Assembly (NCBI RefSeq): GCF_028335745.1
Contig: NZ_CP116477.1
Location: forward strand, 1,550,001-1,614,000
DNA length: 64,000 nt
Source: Pectobacterium sp. A5351
Lineage (GTDB): Bacteria; Pseudomonadota; Gammaproteobacteria; Enterobacterales; Enterobacteriaceae
Direction of reading: 5' to 3'
Shown here: in pieces, positions 37,070 to 47,244 of the stretch
How the letters are laid out: each line of letters starts with the position of its first letter
Numbering within the stretch: the first letter of the stretch is position 1
Notes under the pieces: generated by a model
Databases searched by the model: none
The model's input: the letters and a program-made list of their open reading frames with translations, nothing else
Told to the model about the DNA's origin: nothing
Made by a program: the position numbers and the translations under genes

Positions 37070-38482
37070 TTACTCCGCGCTAACAGCCTGTTTTTTCCGC
37101 CGAATAAACTGATAAGCAATAGCCAGAACAATAAACCACAGCGGTGTGACAATGAGCGCCTGCCGTGTATCTGGCTGTAATGTTAACAGTACAATAACAA
37201 AAGCGAAAAAGGCCAGACATATCCAACACATGAAAATACCCAATGGCATTTTATAGGATGACTCGGCATGTAGCTGAGGGCGCTTTTTACGATAGGTCAG
37301 GTAAGAGCACAGAATGATGCTCCAGATGAACATGAATAAAATTGCGGAGACGGTGGTCACCAGCGTAAAGACGGTCATCACGTTTGGAATCAGGTAGATC
37401 AACACGACGCCGGAAAGCAAACAAATACAGGAAAACATCAATCCTGCCGAAGGAACCGCGCGTTTAGAGAGCATGCCGAAGCTTTTCGGTGCATCGCCTT
37501 GCTTAGCTAGACCAAAGAGCATGCGGCTGGTGGAGAAAACGCCACTATTCGCCGAGGATGCCGCAGATGTCAGGACGACGAAGTTGATCATACTGGCAGC
37601 CGCAGGTAATCCGACAAGCACGAACATTTCCACAAAAGGACTACGATCCGCCGTAATCGCGCCCCAGGGCGTGACAGACATAATCATGATAAGCGCAAAA
37701 ACATAAAACATGATGATGCGAATCGGGATGGCGTTAATCGCGCGTGGCAATACGACTTTCGGGTTTTTCGTTTCAGCAGCCGTTGTACCAACCAGTTCGA
37801 TGCCGACAAAGGCAAATACGGCTATCTGGAATCCGGCAAAGAAACCGCTGATTCCTTTGGGGAACATGCCACCATCATTCCAGAGGTTGGTAAAAGAGGC
37901 GACGTTGCCTGATGGGGAGGAGAATTGCATCATTACCAGCACCGCGCCGACGGCGATTAACGCCACTATGGCGACAATTTTTATCATGGCGAACCAGAAT
38001 TCCATCTCGCCGAACAGTTTCACTGTTGCCAGATTTAGCGTAAGTAAGAGTAGAACGCAAAGCAGGGACGAGATCCACTGTGATAAATCGGGGAACCAAA
38101 ACTGAGAATAGGCGCTAATTGCGACGACATCGGCGATCCCGGTTACGACCCAGCAGAACCAGTAAGTCCAGCCAGTGAAGAAACCTGCCCATGGCCCGAG
38201 CAGGTCGGCCGCGAAATCGCTGAATGATTTATAGTTGAGGTTGGAGAGTAATAGCTCTCCCATTGCACGCATGACGAAAAACAGCATAAAGCCAATGATC
38301 ATATAAACGAAAATGATCGAAGGGCCTGCCATGCTGATTGTTTTTCCTGAGCCCATGAATAGCCCAGTACCGATCGCTCCGCCGATGGCGATGAGCTGAA
38401 TATGACGATTAGTCAGATTCCGTTGCAGTCCCTCTCCCTGTTCAGGGGCAAGGTCTGCGGCTTCTTTTGATTGTTCGACCAT
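37070..38482 (-). CDS. cycA: CycA, D-serine/D-alanine/glycine:H+ symporter
   Basis: A 470-residue inner-membrane transporter of the APC family with twelve predicted helices, near-identical in order to E. coli CycA (IAIGGAIGTGLFMGSGKTIS, GWTYWFCWVVTG, GISGFFAGFQIAVFAFVGIE). I start at 38482 (MVEQSKEAADLAPEQG), the E. coli start, and not at the open codon 38575. Likely under GcvB small-RNA control as in relatives, though gcvB is not in this window. Confidence 0.95.
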   Translation of the reverse strand: MVEQSKEAADLAPEQGEGLQRNLTNRHIQLIAIGGAIGTGLFMGSGKTISMAGPSIIFVYMIIGFMLFFVMRAMGELLLSNLNYKSFSDFAADLLGPWAGFFTGWTYWFCWVVTGIADVVAISAYSQFWFPDLSQWISSLLCVLLLLTLNLATVKLFGEMEFWFAMIKIVAIVALIAVGAVLVMMQFSSPSGNVASFTNLWNDGGMFPKGISGFFAGFQIAVFAFVGIELVGTTAAETKNPKVVLPRAINAIPIRIIMFYVFALIMIMSVTPWGAITADRSPFVEMFVLVGLPAAASMINFVVLTSAASSANSGVFSTSRMLFGLAKQGDAPKSFGMLSKRAVPSAGLMFSCICLLSGVVLIYLIPNVMTVFTLVTTVSAILFMFIWSIILCSYLTYRKKRPQLHAESSYKMPLGIFMCWICLAFFAFVIVLLTLQPDTRQALIVTPLWFIVLAIAYQFIRRKKQAVSAE

Positions 38483-38818
38483 TTTAAGTACAGGTTCCTG
38501 TTTCTGTCTGTGATGTTTTTTTGAGCTCTTTGGCGGCTCTCGTTTGCGAAAATCGAAACAAATAAGATAGCGCAACCGCGGTACTTATTACAGCGGATGT
38601 CTGAGATAGCCAGGTATAAAGAGGGCAGATAATGGTGTAAAGTAGTGTTGTATGTTTTTCGCCCTAAAATGAAGAGGATATAAACGATGAGAGGCATAGA
38701 TAAATAGGCTGAGCAGGTTAACAAATTTACCAATCTCTAACAATGCTATTATCGCGTATAAAAAATTAATATGAAGTATTTGACAGATGAGTCGGGGAAG
38801 AGAATAATCCTTCCCGTT

Positions 38819-38894
<76 letters not shown>

Positions 38895-39506
38895 ACAGTT
38901 TCAATGAGTTACGATAATTGTACTGTTTTTTACTATTATTTTTCTTTTTAGTTAATTTCTCGTTAATTATATTTTCTCTTGGGTTTTCTCTTACTTTTTT
39001 CATTAATTTTTACTCTCCTAAATTTTATTCTTCTGATTTTAATCACCATTTTTTTCTTAACAGATTAGATTCTCTCGGTGTCTTTTTATTCATATGGAGC
39101 GTTAACATCGAAGGGGAATATAGCGGGGATGATAGTATTGCTGGCAGTCATCGCTCTGCTCGGTGAGAATGTGCCTCACGTGTCCTTAAGCGTCGCGAGA
39201 AAGTGCTATGCTTAACAGACGGAATGGCCGACAGAGTGTAATACTGACGCACGGTTGAGTTGCTCTAAACAATTCGAGTTGTAAGACAAAACCTTCACTT
39301 TTTGGACAACGCAAGGCACAGGCCTTTTAGGCTGAAGCACACAGAAGTATGTGTCAGTGTGCCGGGTCGCGTAGCCAGAGCCTATGCAGCTTGAGTATGA
39401 TGAGTTTGCTCAGGGTTGTGTTCACATCCACTAGGGCGGCGTTTAGAGGTAGCTGAAGTTTCCTGGTTTGCCATACGCAAGTTTCTGTTTGATTTAGGAG
39501 GTTCAT
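38895..39506. other. Gene-free stretch with a possible RNA leader
   Basis: 612 bases. The first 200 are T-rich (runs of TTTTT) and open frames there look random. From about 39170 the composition changes to a balanced, structured-looking sequence that runs up to the AGGAGG of the 39507 gene, so a long leader or small RNA is possible. I cannot match it to a known RNA. Confidence 0.35.
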
Positions 39507-39794
39507 ATGGGATTCGAAAAATTACTGGCTGTCATAGAAAAAAGTCACCAGGATCCAAAATCGGTTATCTCATTGTCTGAACTGAGTCAGGCAATCCATG
39601 AGATAATTTGTACGGAAAGTTCTAAAGAGTACAAGATAAATGAATGTTTCACCGAGCTGAGGGAACTGGTTGATGAAAGAAAAGCACTTTCGCGGAAACA
39701 GCTCCTGGATAAAGCGTTGGTGACGGAATTAACGCAATATAAAAAGAAAGAAGAAGCGCTACTTTTGAAGCTCATCCGTGTCGGAAATAAATAG
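39507..39794 (+). CDS. Hypothetical 95-residue helical protein
   Basis: A charged, helical, cysteine-poor cytosolic protein (ALSRKQLLDKALVTELTQ, then a Lys/Glu-rich end). AGGAGG lies eight bases before the ATG, a very good ribosome site. A terminator follows. I do not recognise a family. Its placement close to uvrY gives no functional hint. Confidence 0.7.
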   Translation: MGFEKLLAVIEKSHQDPKSVISLSELSQAIHEIICTESSKEYKINECFTELRELVDERKALSRKQLLDKALVTELTQYKKKEEALLLKLIRVGNK

Positions 39795-39814
39795 ACGAGC
39801 GTCTCTATTTTTTA
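39786..39814 (+). terminator. Terminator after the 39507 gene
   Basis: AAATAGA-cgagcg-TCT(C)TATTT with a single bulge, followed by TTTT, overlapping the end of the gene. Confidence 0.5.
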
Positions 39815-39839
39815 ATCAGTAGCACAATGTTAAATATCA

Positions 39840-39877
39840 CTACACCGCCAGAGATAATTATTAAGATGGCGGTGTAG
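39840..39877 (-). terminator. Perfect inverted repeat after yecF
   Basis: CTACACCGCCA and TGGCGGTGTAG pair over 11 bases across an AT-rich loop, ten bases past the yecF stop. The T-run is weak (GTGATATTT), so it may be a rather poor terminator or an RNA-stabilising hairpin. Confidence 0.5.
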
Positions 39878-39886
39878 CAAATAGTG

Positions 39887-40111
39887 CTATTTACGGTAGC
39901 TGGTTTTGATTTGTTTAATCGTGTTATCAAAAACAGCGGCTTGCTCGGCATCTTCCAATTGAGCAATATATCTTTCCATATTGATGATAACTTTACCGGC
40001 GTCTGCCTGACCGATTGACTTTAATAACAGTGTAACCATCGCCTTCAGGCAGGTAACTTCATGGGCCAGTGTTCCGGCGGATGCGGCAGTAGAAAAGTCT
40101 GCGTTGCTCAT
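39887..40111 (-). CDS. yecF: YecF-like protein (DUF2594)
   Basis: A 74-residue soluble helical protein closely following E. coli YecF (HEVTCLKAMVTLLLKSIGQA, DNTIKQIKTSYRK). It is next to uvrY as in E. coli. Function unknown. Strong GAGGAGAC precedes the ATG. Confidence 0.92.
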   Translation of the reverse strand: MSNADFSTAASAGTLAHEVTCLKAMVTLLLKSIGQADAGKVIINMERYIAQLEDAEQAAVFDNTIKQIKTSYRK

Positions 40112-40752
40112 GTTGTCTCCTCAACAAGAAAAAAGTGTTTTTCTTCGCCTGCTACGGGCGTTACCGCTAACGCGACAGGCTGAACCAGATGTCAGGAGTA
40201 TACCATACAGCATGTTGTGGATTGATATTATTCGCGGATAACGCCATTTTAGTGGCTGTTTTTTATGCATTTAACTTATTAAAATAGCATCTATATTCTT
40301 GGTATTTTTTCGTGGTAAAGACTATGGATGTGTTTCGTTTAATACATATGATGTTCACTATGGACGTGCTTCACTGAATATATTATTTGTATAATAAAGC
40401 AGTAGGCGATGATAAGATTTCTAACAATACCCTGCTTACAATAGTGATTTTTTGTTGACATTTGAAATGTGAAGCCAATTGCATGCCATTTGATTTTCAT
40501 TTTTTTTATACATTTTGTGCCATCGAACTGTTTATACTGTGTGGCTTATTTGAAATGTTAAGAATGTGATCGACATACACCATCAGGTTGACGATATATT
40601 GTTATGATCGAGAATATGCTTTATTCCTTCTCTGCATATTTTAAAATACTTATTCATATAAATCAGTGTTCATTATTTTTTGAAACCAACGTAGTATCAC
40701 CTGCAAGCAACTTTTTATGTAAGTGTTACTCCCTTTTTTGGAGAATTATTCT
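40112..40752. other. Long AT-rich divergent region between yecF and uvrY
   Basis: 641 bases that must carry the promoters of yecF and uvrY. I see no gene, no tRNA and no convincing operator. Its length and AT content suggest a well-regulated uvrY promoter. Confidence 0.45.
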
Positions 40753-41409
40753 TTGATTAGCGTTTTTCTTGTTGATGACCATGAACTGGTGCGGGCAGGG
40801 ATACGACGCATTCTTGAGGATATCAAAGGTCTGAAAGTGGTTGGTGAGGCATGCTGTGGTGAAGATGCCGTTAAATGGTGCCGAAGCAATGACGTGGATG
40901 TTGTCCTGATGGACATGAGCATGCCGGGTATCGGTGGGCTTGAAGCAACGCGTAAAATCCTGCGTTTTACGCCAGATATAAAAGTCATCATGCTCACTAT
41001 TTATACGGAGAATCCGCTACCCGCAAAAGTCATGCAGGCCGGAGCTGCGGGATATGTAAGCAAAGCTGCAGCCCCTCAGGAAGTCATCTCCGCCATTCGA
41101 GCAGTACATGCAGGCAAACGGTATATAGCTTCTGATATTGCTCAACAGATGGCACTAAGCCAGTTGGAGCCACAGACGGACGCGCCGCTGGAGTGTTTGT
41201 CTGAACGCGAATTACAGATTATGCTAATGATAACGAAGGGGCAGAAAGTGACTGAAATCTCAGAACAGCTTAATCTTAGCCCTAAAACAGTGAACAGCTA
41301 TCGTTACCGTATGTTTAGCAAGCTGAATATTAACGGTGACGTAGAGTTGACTCATCTTGCTATCAAGTATGGGCTTTTTACCGCGGAGACATTGTTAAGT
41401 AGTGAGTGA
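40753..41409 (+). CDS. uvrY: UvrY/GacA/ExpA response regulator
   Basis: A 218-residue two-component regulator (partner of BarA/ExpS) that activates csrB/rsmB-type small RNAs and so controls virulence and motility in soft-rot bacteria. Receiver domain 1-120 ([13 protein letters not shown], phospho-Asp in [25 protein letters not shown]) and LuxR-type HTH about 145-205 ([15 protein letters not shown]). I start at TTG 40753, with GGAG nine bases before it, because that gives the E. coli start and 218 residues; the ATG at 40723 adds ten odd residues. It overlaps uvrC by 8 bases. Confidence 0.96.
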   Translation: MISVFLVDDHELVRAGIRRILEDIKGLKVVGEACCGEDAVKWCRSNDVDVVLMDMSMPGIGGLEATRKILRFTPDIKVIMLTIYTENPLPAKVMQAGAAGYVSKAAAPQEVISAIRAVHAGKRYIASDIAQQMALSQLEPQTDAPLECLSERELQIMLMITKGQKVTEISEQLNLSPKTVNSYRYRMFSKLNINGDVELTHLAIKYGLFTAETLLSSE

Positions 41410-43234
41410 GAGTTTCGATGCTTCGGCATTTTTAAAAACGGTAACGAGCCAGCCTGGTGTCTACCGTATGTATGATGCAGGCGATACGGTCATCTACGTT
41501 GGTAAGGCAAAAGACTTAAAAAAACGGCTTGCCAGCTATTTCCGCAGCCATGTCGCCAGCCGTAAAACCGAGGCATTGGTCAAAAGCATCAAGCATATTG
41601 ATGTCACGATCACGCACACAGAAACTGAAGCCTTACTGCTGGAACACAACTACATCAAGCTTTATCAGCCGCGTTATAACGTCTTGCTGCGCGATGATAA
41701 ATCCTACCCCATGATTTTCCTGAGTAGTGACACTCATCCGCGTCTGGCGGTGCACCGTGGTGCCAAGCATGCGAAGGGCGAGTATTTCGGCCCGTTTCCC
41801 AACGGCAATGCCGTGCGTGAAACGCTGATATTACTTCAAAAACTGTTCCCAGTACGGCAGTGCGAGAATAGCGTTTATCGCAACCGCTCTCGTCCTTGCC
41901 TGCAATATCAAATCGGTCGCTGCCTCGGGCCTTGCGTTAGCGGTTTGGTTAGCGATGAGGATTATCAGCAGCAGGTTGACTATGTTCGTCTGTTTTTGTC
42001 TGGCAAAGATCAGCAGGTACTGAATCAACTCATCTCTCGAATGGAAGCCGCTAGTCGCGATCTGAATTTTGAAGAGGCAGCCCGGATACGCGATCAGATC
42101 CAGGCGGTTCGGCGGGTGATGGAAAAACAATTTGTTTCCGGCGACGGCGAAGATCTGGATGTGATCAGTGTGGCTTTTGATGCTGGCATGGCTTGCGTCT
42201 ATGTCCTGTTTATCCGACAGGGAAACGTGCTTGGCAGCCGGAGCTATTTCCCCAAAATCCCTTGTGGTACGGAATTAGGGGAAGTAGTGCAAACGTTTGT
42301 CGGGCAGTTCTATTTGCAAGGAAGCTTAGTCCGATCGCTTCCAGCAGAAGTTCTGCTTGACTTTAGCTTGCCCGATAAAGACGTGCTGATGGCATCCTTG
42401 ACGGCGGTTGCGGGGAGAAAAGTGCAGATTCAGACGAAACCTCGTGGTGACCGTGCTCGCTATTTAAAACTGGCGCGGACGAATGCTGCGACTGCGTTGG
42501 TCACCAAACTGTCTCAGCAATCCACAATTCATCAGCGCTTGGATGCATTAGCAAGCGTCTTGCAACTGCCTGAAATCCATCGCATGGAGTGTTTTGACAT
42601 CAGTCATATGATGGGGGAGCAAACAGTGGCGTCCTGCGTGGTATTCGATGCCAATGGTCCGTCACGTTCGGAATATCGCCGCTATAATATCAGTGGTATT
42701 ACGCCCGGTGATGATTATGCGGCCATGGCGCAAGTCCTCCGACGCCGGTACGGTAAAGCGCTGGATGAAAGTAAAATACCGGATGTCATTGTCATTGATG
42801 GTGGGAAAGGGCAACTCGGTCAGGCTCAGGCCGTGTTTGACTCGTTACAAGTACCATGGGATAAAAATAAGCCTTTGCTACTTGGTGTCGCGAAGGGCAG
42901 CGATCGTAAAGCTGGGCTGGAAACCCTGTTTTTTGAAGCGACGGGCGAGGGCGTGGCCCTGCCGCCTGATTCTCCCGCGTTGCACGTTATCCAGCATATT
43001 CGCGATGATTCGCATGACCATGCGATTGGCGGGCATCGCAAAAAGAGAGCAAAAATAAAGAATACCAGTACGCTGGAGCTTATCGACGGTGTCGGCCCTA
43101 AACGTCGTCAAACCCTGCTGAAATACATGGGGGGGTTACAGCCTTTGATGAATGCCAGCATCGAGGATATTGCAAATGTTCCTGGAATTTCGCATACATT
43201 GGCAGAAAAGATCTTCCATGCATTGAAACACTAG
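41402..43234 (+). CDS. uvrC: UvrC, excinuclease subunit C
   Basis: A 610-residue nuclease that makes both incisions in UvrABC repair. It has an N-terminal GIY-YIG domain ([20 protein letters not shown]), a UvrBC coiled-coil (around 204-239), an RNase-H-like C-terminal nuclease ([24 protein letters not shown]) and a HhH domain at the end ([11 protein letters not shown]). GTG start. It overlaps uvrY, so repair and regulator genes are co-transcribed. Confidence 0.97.
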   Translation: MSESFDASAFLKTVTSQPGVYRMYDAGDTVIYVGKAKDLKKRLASYFRSHVASRKTEALVKSIKHIDVTITHTETEALLLEHNYIKLYQPRYNVLLRDDKSYPMIFLSSDTHPRLAVHRGAKHAKGEYFGPFPNGNAVRETLILLQKLFPVRQCENSVYRNRSRPCLQYQIGRCLGPCVSGLVSDEDYQQQVDYVRLFLSGKDQQVLNQLISRMEAASRDLNFEEAARIRDQIQAVRRVMEKQFVSGDGEDLDVISVAFDAGMACVYVLFIRQGNVLGSRSYFPKIPCGTELGEVVQTFVGQFYLQGSLVRSLPAEVLLDFSLPDKDVLMASLTAVAGRKVQIQTKPRGDRARYLKLARTNAATALVTKLSQQSTIHQRLDALASVLQLPEIHRMECFDISHMMGEQTVASCVVFDANGPSRSEYRRYNISGITPGDDYAAMAQVLRRRYGKALDESKIPDVIVIDGGKGQLGQAQAVFDSLQVPWDKNKPLLLGVAKGSDRKAGLETLFFEATGEGVALPPDSPALHVIQHIRDDSHDHAIGGHRKKRAKIKNTSTLELIDGVGPKRRQTLLKYMGGLQPLMNASIEDIANVPGISHTLAEKIFHALKH

Positions 43235-43292
43235 GGACAATGTAGCAACATACTCCTAGTATCCACTCCAGTCAGATAGTTACCTAAGCGCT

Positions 43293-43841
43293 ATGCAATT
43301 TAATATACCGACGTTGCTTACCCTGTTTCGTGTTGCTCTTATTCCGTTTTTTGTGCTGGCATTTTATCTTCCATTCGTCTGGGCACCGCTGCTTTGTGCG
43401 CTGATTTTTGTATTTGCTGCCGTGACGGATTGGTTTGATGGTTTCCTTGCCCGCCGTTGGAAACAGACCACGCGTTTTGGTGCTTTCCTCGATCCCGTTG
43501 CAGATAAAGTGATGGTGGCTGTCGCGTTGGTGCTGGTTGCGGAACACTATCATTCGTGGTGGATTACGCTGCCAGCAGCAACGATGATCGCGCGGGAAAT
43601 CATTATTTCCGCCTTGCGCGAGTGGATGGCTGAAATTGGCAAAAGAAGCAGCGTTGCCGTGTCGTGGATAGGAAAGGTGAAAACTACGGCTCAGATGATG
43701 GCGCTTTTTGCTTTGCTATGGCGGCCGGAACGCATTGTTGAAGGTGTGGGTGTTGTGGCGTTGTACATCGCGGCGGTGCTCACTTTCTGGTCCATGTTCC
43801 AATATTTGAACGCGGCGCGTCACGATTTGCTTGAACCTTGA
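43293..43841 (+). CDS. pgsA: PgsA, CDP-diacylglycerol--glycerol-3-phosphate 3-phosphatidyltransferase
   Basis: A 182-residue inner-membrane enzyme with about four helices and the CDP-alcohol phosphotransferase signature [20 protein letters not shown]...DPVADK. It makes phosphatidylglycerophosphate, the precursor of phosphatidylglycerol and cardiolipin; essential in most bacteria. It follows uvrC by 58 bases. Confidence 0.97.
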   Translation: MQFNIPTLLTLFRVALIPFFVLAFYLPFVWAPLLCALIFVFAAVTDWFDGFLARRWKQTTRFGAFLDPVADKVMVAVALVLVAEHYHSWWITLPAATMIAREIIISALREWMAEIGKRSSVAVSWIGKVKTTAQMMALFALLWRPERIVEGVGVVALYIAAVLTFWSMFQYLNAARHDLLEP

Positions 43842-43980
43842 TCGAAGCGCCGTAAAAACCAGCAAACGAACATGGTTGCTTGATAATTCTGTTGACTCAT
43901 CGTGTCAGGTCAGTAGAATGCATCGCATCAAGAGCAACGTTGGTTTGTAAGAAGTTAGAAAAATCAGTAAGTTCTGCATT

Positions 43981-44056
<76 letters not shown>

Positions 44057-44107
44057 ATTTAAAACATCGGCAATAGCGGATGTTGGTCACTAAGACCTAA
44101 ATATTTT

Positions 44108-44181
44108 GGCGCGTTAACAAAGCGGTTATGTAGCGGATTGCAAATCCGTCTAGTCCGGTTCGACTCCGGAACGCGCCTCCA
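44108..44181 (+). tRNA. cysT: tRNA-Cys(GCA)
   Basis: A 74-base cloverleaf with CCA, anticodon loop TTGCAAA (GCA). Second in the cluster. Confidence 0.97.
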
Positions 44182-44189
44182 AAATTTAT

Positions 44190-44276
44190 GCCCGGGTGGT
44201 GAAATCGGTAGACACAAGGGATTTAAAATCCCTCGGCGTTCGCGCTGTGCGGGTTCAAGTCCCGCCCCGGGCACCA
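44190..44276 (+). tRNA. leuZ: tRNA-Leu(UAA)
   Basis: An 87-base class II tRNA with CCA, anticodon loop TTTAAAA (UAA). Its 3' end is the last host sequence before the prophage, so it is the likely attachment gene. Confidence 0.96.
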
Positions 44277-44319
44277 TTGATTTAAAAAGAATTAAAACAA
44301 GCACTTATGTGCAATGTCG

Positions 44320-44348
44320 TAGACCGCCGAAAGGCGGTTTTTTTGTGC
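44320..44348 (+). terminator. Terminator of the tRNA cluster
   Basis: ACCGCC-gaaa-GGCGGT followed by TTTTTTT, about 45 bases after tRNA-Leu. Confidence 0.9.
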
Positions 44349-44363
44349 CTGAAAAAGGGCAAG

Positions 44364-44392
44364 TGGCAGCAAAATGGCAGCAGAGTGGCAGC
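44364..44392 (+). repeat. Three TGGCAGC direct repeats at 11-bp spacing
   Basis: TGGCAGC occurs at 44364, 44375 and 44386, exactly one helical turn apart, between the tRNA terminator and ogr. Phage attachment regions often carry such integrase arm-binding repeats. See findings. Confidence 0.6.
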
Positions 44393-44407
44393 GCTGATTT
44401 TAGGCAT

Positions 44408-44440
44408 GAAAAAAGCGGCCAAGAATTTAGCCGCTTTTGT
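44408..44440 (-). terminator. ogr terminator
   Basis: On the minus strand AAAAGCGGC ... GCCGCTTTT followed by TTC, beyond the ogr stop. Confidence 0.8.
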
Positions 44441-44458
44441 TAAGTAGGATTGAACAAT

Positions 44459-44701
44459 CTACAGCGCTAAATCCAACTGATTTTCCCCCTTGTGGCTACG
44501 GGGAAAGATATTGGTGGGGACACATGCGCCAGGCGCGGGCTTCGTTTCGTTCAGTGCTTCATCAATGTGCGTCATGCTGGTAAAGCAGTAGCCGCACATC
44601 ATGTTTTGGCACTGGTGATAGCTACGTCGAACCAATGGGCTAAGTTCTACGCTGGTACGTGTTTTTGCAGTTGCGCGGCACTTTGGACATTTGATCGCCA
44701 T
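44459..44701 (-). CDS. ogr: Ogr/Delta-type late-gene activator
   Basis: An 80-residue zinc protein with CPKC near the N-terminus and CQNMMCGYC further on, the four-Cys zinc site of the P2 Ogr / P4 Delta activators. These bind TGT-N12-ACA boxes about 55 bases before late promoters and recruit host RNA polymerase via its alpha subunit. Last gene of the late region, as in P2. Confidence 0.95.
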   Translation of the reverse strand: MAIKCPKCRATAKTRTSVELSPLVRRSYHQCQNMMCGYCFTSMTHIDEALNETKPAPGACVPTNIFPRSHKGENQLDLAL

Positions 44702-44751
44702 GACAACCCCTCAAACGGTTGGTGTTACTGTCATTATACACAGGCGTTGTA

Positions 44752-45885
44752 TTAATCATCATTATCGTCTGCTGCCCAATCCGTTATTTTCACTTCAAAT
44801 TCCAGCGATGTCGTAAATCCCGATTGGCTGATTTCATGTACGCAGCGTGTAATTATCCAATCGGCATTATCGATAACCGTTTTAAATCCAGACATACGGG
44901 CGTGTAATTCGGGATATAAATCGGCACGGCCTCGCGCTAACGTCATACTGAATTCTGCGGCACCACGCTGTAACGTCGACCATTTGGCCGCAGCGGCGCG
45001 TTTTGCCGCTTGCTCGGTTTTAAACGTCGAACGCATAACATAGACATTACCTTCCGTTCCCTTCAGATAATTCCCCTCTTTACTGCTTGATGCCGGTTCT
45101 TTCTTTTTAGCTGGCGTACTGGTTTTGCGTTTATTTTTTACCTTTGTCGTTTTGGTCTTGCCAAAATTCAGATCCAGCCAATACGCCGTAACGCCGGTGT
45201 ACGCGTCGCGGTCAGCAACGCGGAAGCTGTGACTGTCTCCGCTACTGCGTGTAATGGTGATGGCCGGTAGTGGCTTGCCACTTTGTGAAACCGCCTGTCC
45301 TGGGACAATGAACAGCAACATACCGTTTTTTATGGTTGTGATTGCCCCAACCATTTCTGCCATGCGAGTAAGGAAGCTGATATCTGATTCATTCGTCTGG
45401 TCAGCATGATCAAGTTCCAGCTTCGCCAGCCGTTCCGTTACACCGGCTTTCAGTCCGTAACGACTGGCGATAGCAGAGACCACAAATCCGACGGTCACAT
45501 TGTGCCAACTGTATTCACGCTTAACGTTAAATGTTTCTCTGAAATCCGCGCTGCGGGCGCTGATAGTCAACTGATCAGGCGGGCCACGATGCGCAATTTC
45601 ATCAACCGTGAATGTCCCCTTGCTGATTAGCGGCTCATTCGCCCAGCCCAGTGCCACGGTTACCTTTGCGCCGCGCTCCGGCAGGGCTAATTTTCCGTCT
45701 GCATCGTCAAGCACCAATTCCAGTGAATCCGCTTCAAACCCGCGATTATCCGTCAGCGATAACGATATCAGCCGATCATTCAGCTCTGTAACCTGCTTAT
45801 CGCCAACCCTCACCATAAACGCCGGACGGGGTGAGTATTCATCCAGTCGTCCAGAAATAGCCCCTAACGTGTCCATGATTGACAT
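44752..45885 (-). CDS. D: Tail protein gpD (late control protein)
   Basis: A 377-residue baseplate-hub / tail-tip protein of P2 type (LSLTDNRGFEADSLELVLDD, FTVDEIAHRGPPDQLTI), with a Lys/Ser-rich linker near residues 240-270. In P2 it is the end of the F operon after U. Here it stands alone, divergent from FI, with a shared activator box at 45950-45967. Starts MSIMDTLGA, GGGGGTAAC before. Confidence 0.94.
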   Translation of the reverse strand: MSIMDTLGAISGRLDEYSPRPAFMVRVGDKQVTELNDRLISLSLTDNRGFEADSLELVLDDADGKLALPERGAKVTVALGWANEPLISKGTFTVDEIAHRGPPDQLTISARSADFRETFNVKREYSWHNVTVGFVVSAIASRYGLKAGVTERLAKLELDHADQTNESDISFLTRMAEMVGAITTIKNGMLLFIVPGQAVSQSGKPLPAITITRSSGDSHSFRVADRDAYTGVTAYWLDLNFGKTKTTKVKNKRKTSTPAKKKEPASSSKEGNYLKGTEGNVYVMRSTFKTEQAAKRAAAAKWSTLQRGAAEFSMTLARGRADLYPELHARMSGFKTVIDNADWIITRCVHEISQSGFTTSLEFEVKITDWAADDNDD

Positions 45886-45949
45886 TGTTACCCCCTGATC
45901 TCTGCCTGAATACTCGCGTTACGCGCGCGTAGGGACAATCGGCGCTGGT

Positions 45950-45967
45950 TGTCGCGCTCCTAAAACA
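45950..45967. promoter_or_regulatory. Late-activator (Ogr) box between D and FI
   Basis: TGT-CGCGCTCCTAAA-ACA, extended to TTGT ... ACAA, matches the TGT-N12-ACA consensus. It lies 73 bases from the D start and 82 from the FI start; the usual 55-base offset would put both transcription starts just before those genes, so one dyad can serve both directions. Confidence 0.8.
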
Positions 45968-46040
45968 AAGCAAACGCCGTGCGCAACCTGTGAAATCTCG
46001 CAATCATGAAGCCGGACATTTGACCCATTGAGGCAACAGT

Positions 46041-47234
46041 ATGGCGACTAATTATCATCACGGTGTGACCGTCCGAGAAACCACGGATCTCAGCACCATC
46101 ATTAACGATATCGACTCGGCAGTGATCGGCGTGGTGTGTACCGCGGATGATGCCGATGCTGATACGTTCCCGTTAAACGAACCGGTATTGCTAACCCGCG
46201 TATCCAGCGTGTTAGGCAAAGCGGGTAAAACAGGCACGTTGCACACTACGTTAAAATGTATTTCCGATCAGGCCAGCCCTCAAACGGTGGTGATCCGTGT
46301 GGCAGATGCGGCGAATGCACAGGCAGAAGGCAATGAACCTAAACCGACGCAAGATCAGTTAGTGATCGGCGGTTCCGATGCTAACGGGCGCTATACGGGG
46401 CTGTATGCGCTGCTGTCGGCAGAGGCGCGGATTGGTGTCCGCCCACGCGTACTGGCCGTGCCGGAACTGGATACACAGGCCGTTGCCGCACAACTGGCTG
46501 TGATGGCTGAAAAGCTAAACGCATTCGCCTATGTCAGCGCGCATGACTGTGCAACCATCGCGGCAGCGAAAGCCTACCGTGAAAATTTCTCCCAGCGTGA
46601 ACTGATGGTGATCTGGCCTGACTTTATCGCCTACGACACCGCTAAAGGGGAAAACGTGACCGTACCCGCGCCAGCGTTCGCGGTTGGCCTGCGCGCCAAA
46701 ATTGATGCGGAAACCGGCTGGCATAAAGTGTTATCCAACGTTGCGGTAAACGGTGTGCTGGGGCTGAGCAAAGATGTGTATTTCACATTGCAAGGCACCG
46801 ATACCGACGCCGACGAACTGAACAGTAACGGCATCACCACGCTGATTAAGCAGAACGGCTTTCGCTTTTGGGGATCGCGCACCTGTGACCGTGAAACCTA
46901 TCTGTTTGAAAGCTATACCCGTACTGCGCAAATCCTTGCAGATACCATCGCAGAAGCCCATTTCTTCTACATTGATAAGCCGCTTACGCCCTCACTGGCA
47001 AAGGATATTGTGGACGGCATCAACCGTAAGTTAACGGCGTTGGTCACTGCTGGCCGTCTGCTGGGGGCGAATTGTTGGTATGACAAAGAAACCAACACCG
47101 GCGAAACGCTGCGCACCGGAAAATTAACCATTAAGTACAACTACACACCCGTTCCGCCATTGGAGCATTTGGATCTGGTGCAAGAGTTTACTGACGAATA
47201 CTTCGCGACGTTCGCCAATACGTTCAGCGGGTAA
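46041..47234 (+). CDS. FI: Tail sheath gpFI
   Basis: A 397-residue contractile tail sheath subunit of P2 type (HHGVTVRETTDLSTIINDID, FRFWGSRTCDRETYLFESY, KLTIKYNYTPVPPLEHL). First gene of the F operon, on the plus strand and opposite to the other tail genes. Confidence 0.95.
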   Translation: MATNYHHGVTVRETTDLSTIINDIDSAVIGVVCTADDADADTFPLNEPVLLTRVSSVLGKAGKTGTLHTTLKCISDQASPQTVVIRVADAANAQAEGNEPKPTQDQLVIGGSDANGRYTGLYALLSAEARIGVRPRVLAVPELDTQAVAAQLAVMAEKLNAFAYVSAHDCATIAAAKAYRENFSQRELMVIWPDFIAYDTAKGENVTVPAPAFAVGLRAKIDAETGWHKVLSNVAVNGVLGLSKDVYFTLQGTDTDADELNSNGITTLIKQNGFRFWGSRTCDRETYLFESYTRTAQILADTIAEAHFFYIDKPLTPSLAKDIVDGINRKLTALVTAGRLLGANCWYDKETNTGETLRTGKLTIKYNYTPVPPLEHLDLVQEFTDEYFATFANTFSG

Positions 47235-47244
47235 GGGGTAAATC

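Noticed and set aside
38918..39166. 82-codon frame after tRNA-Lys
   Set aside because: The protein is a Phe/Leu-rich translation of T-runs with no ribosome site or recognisable feature.
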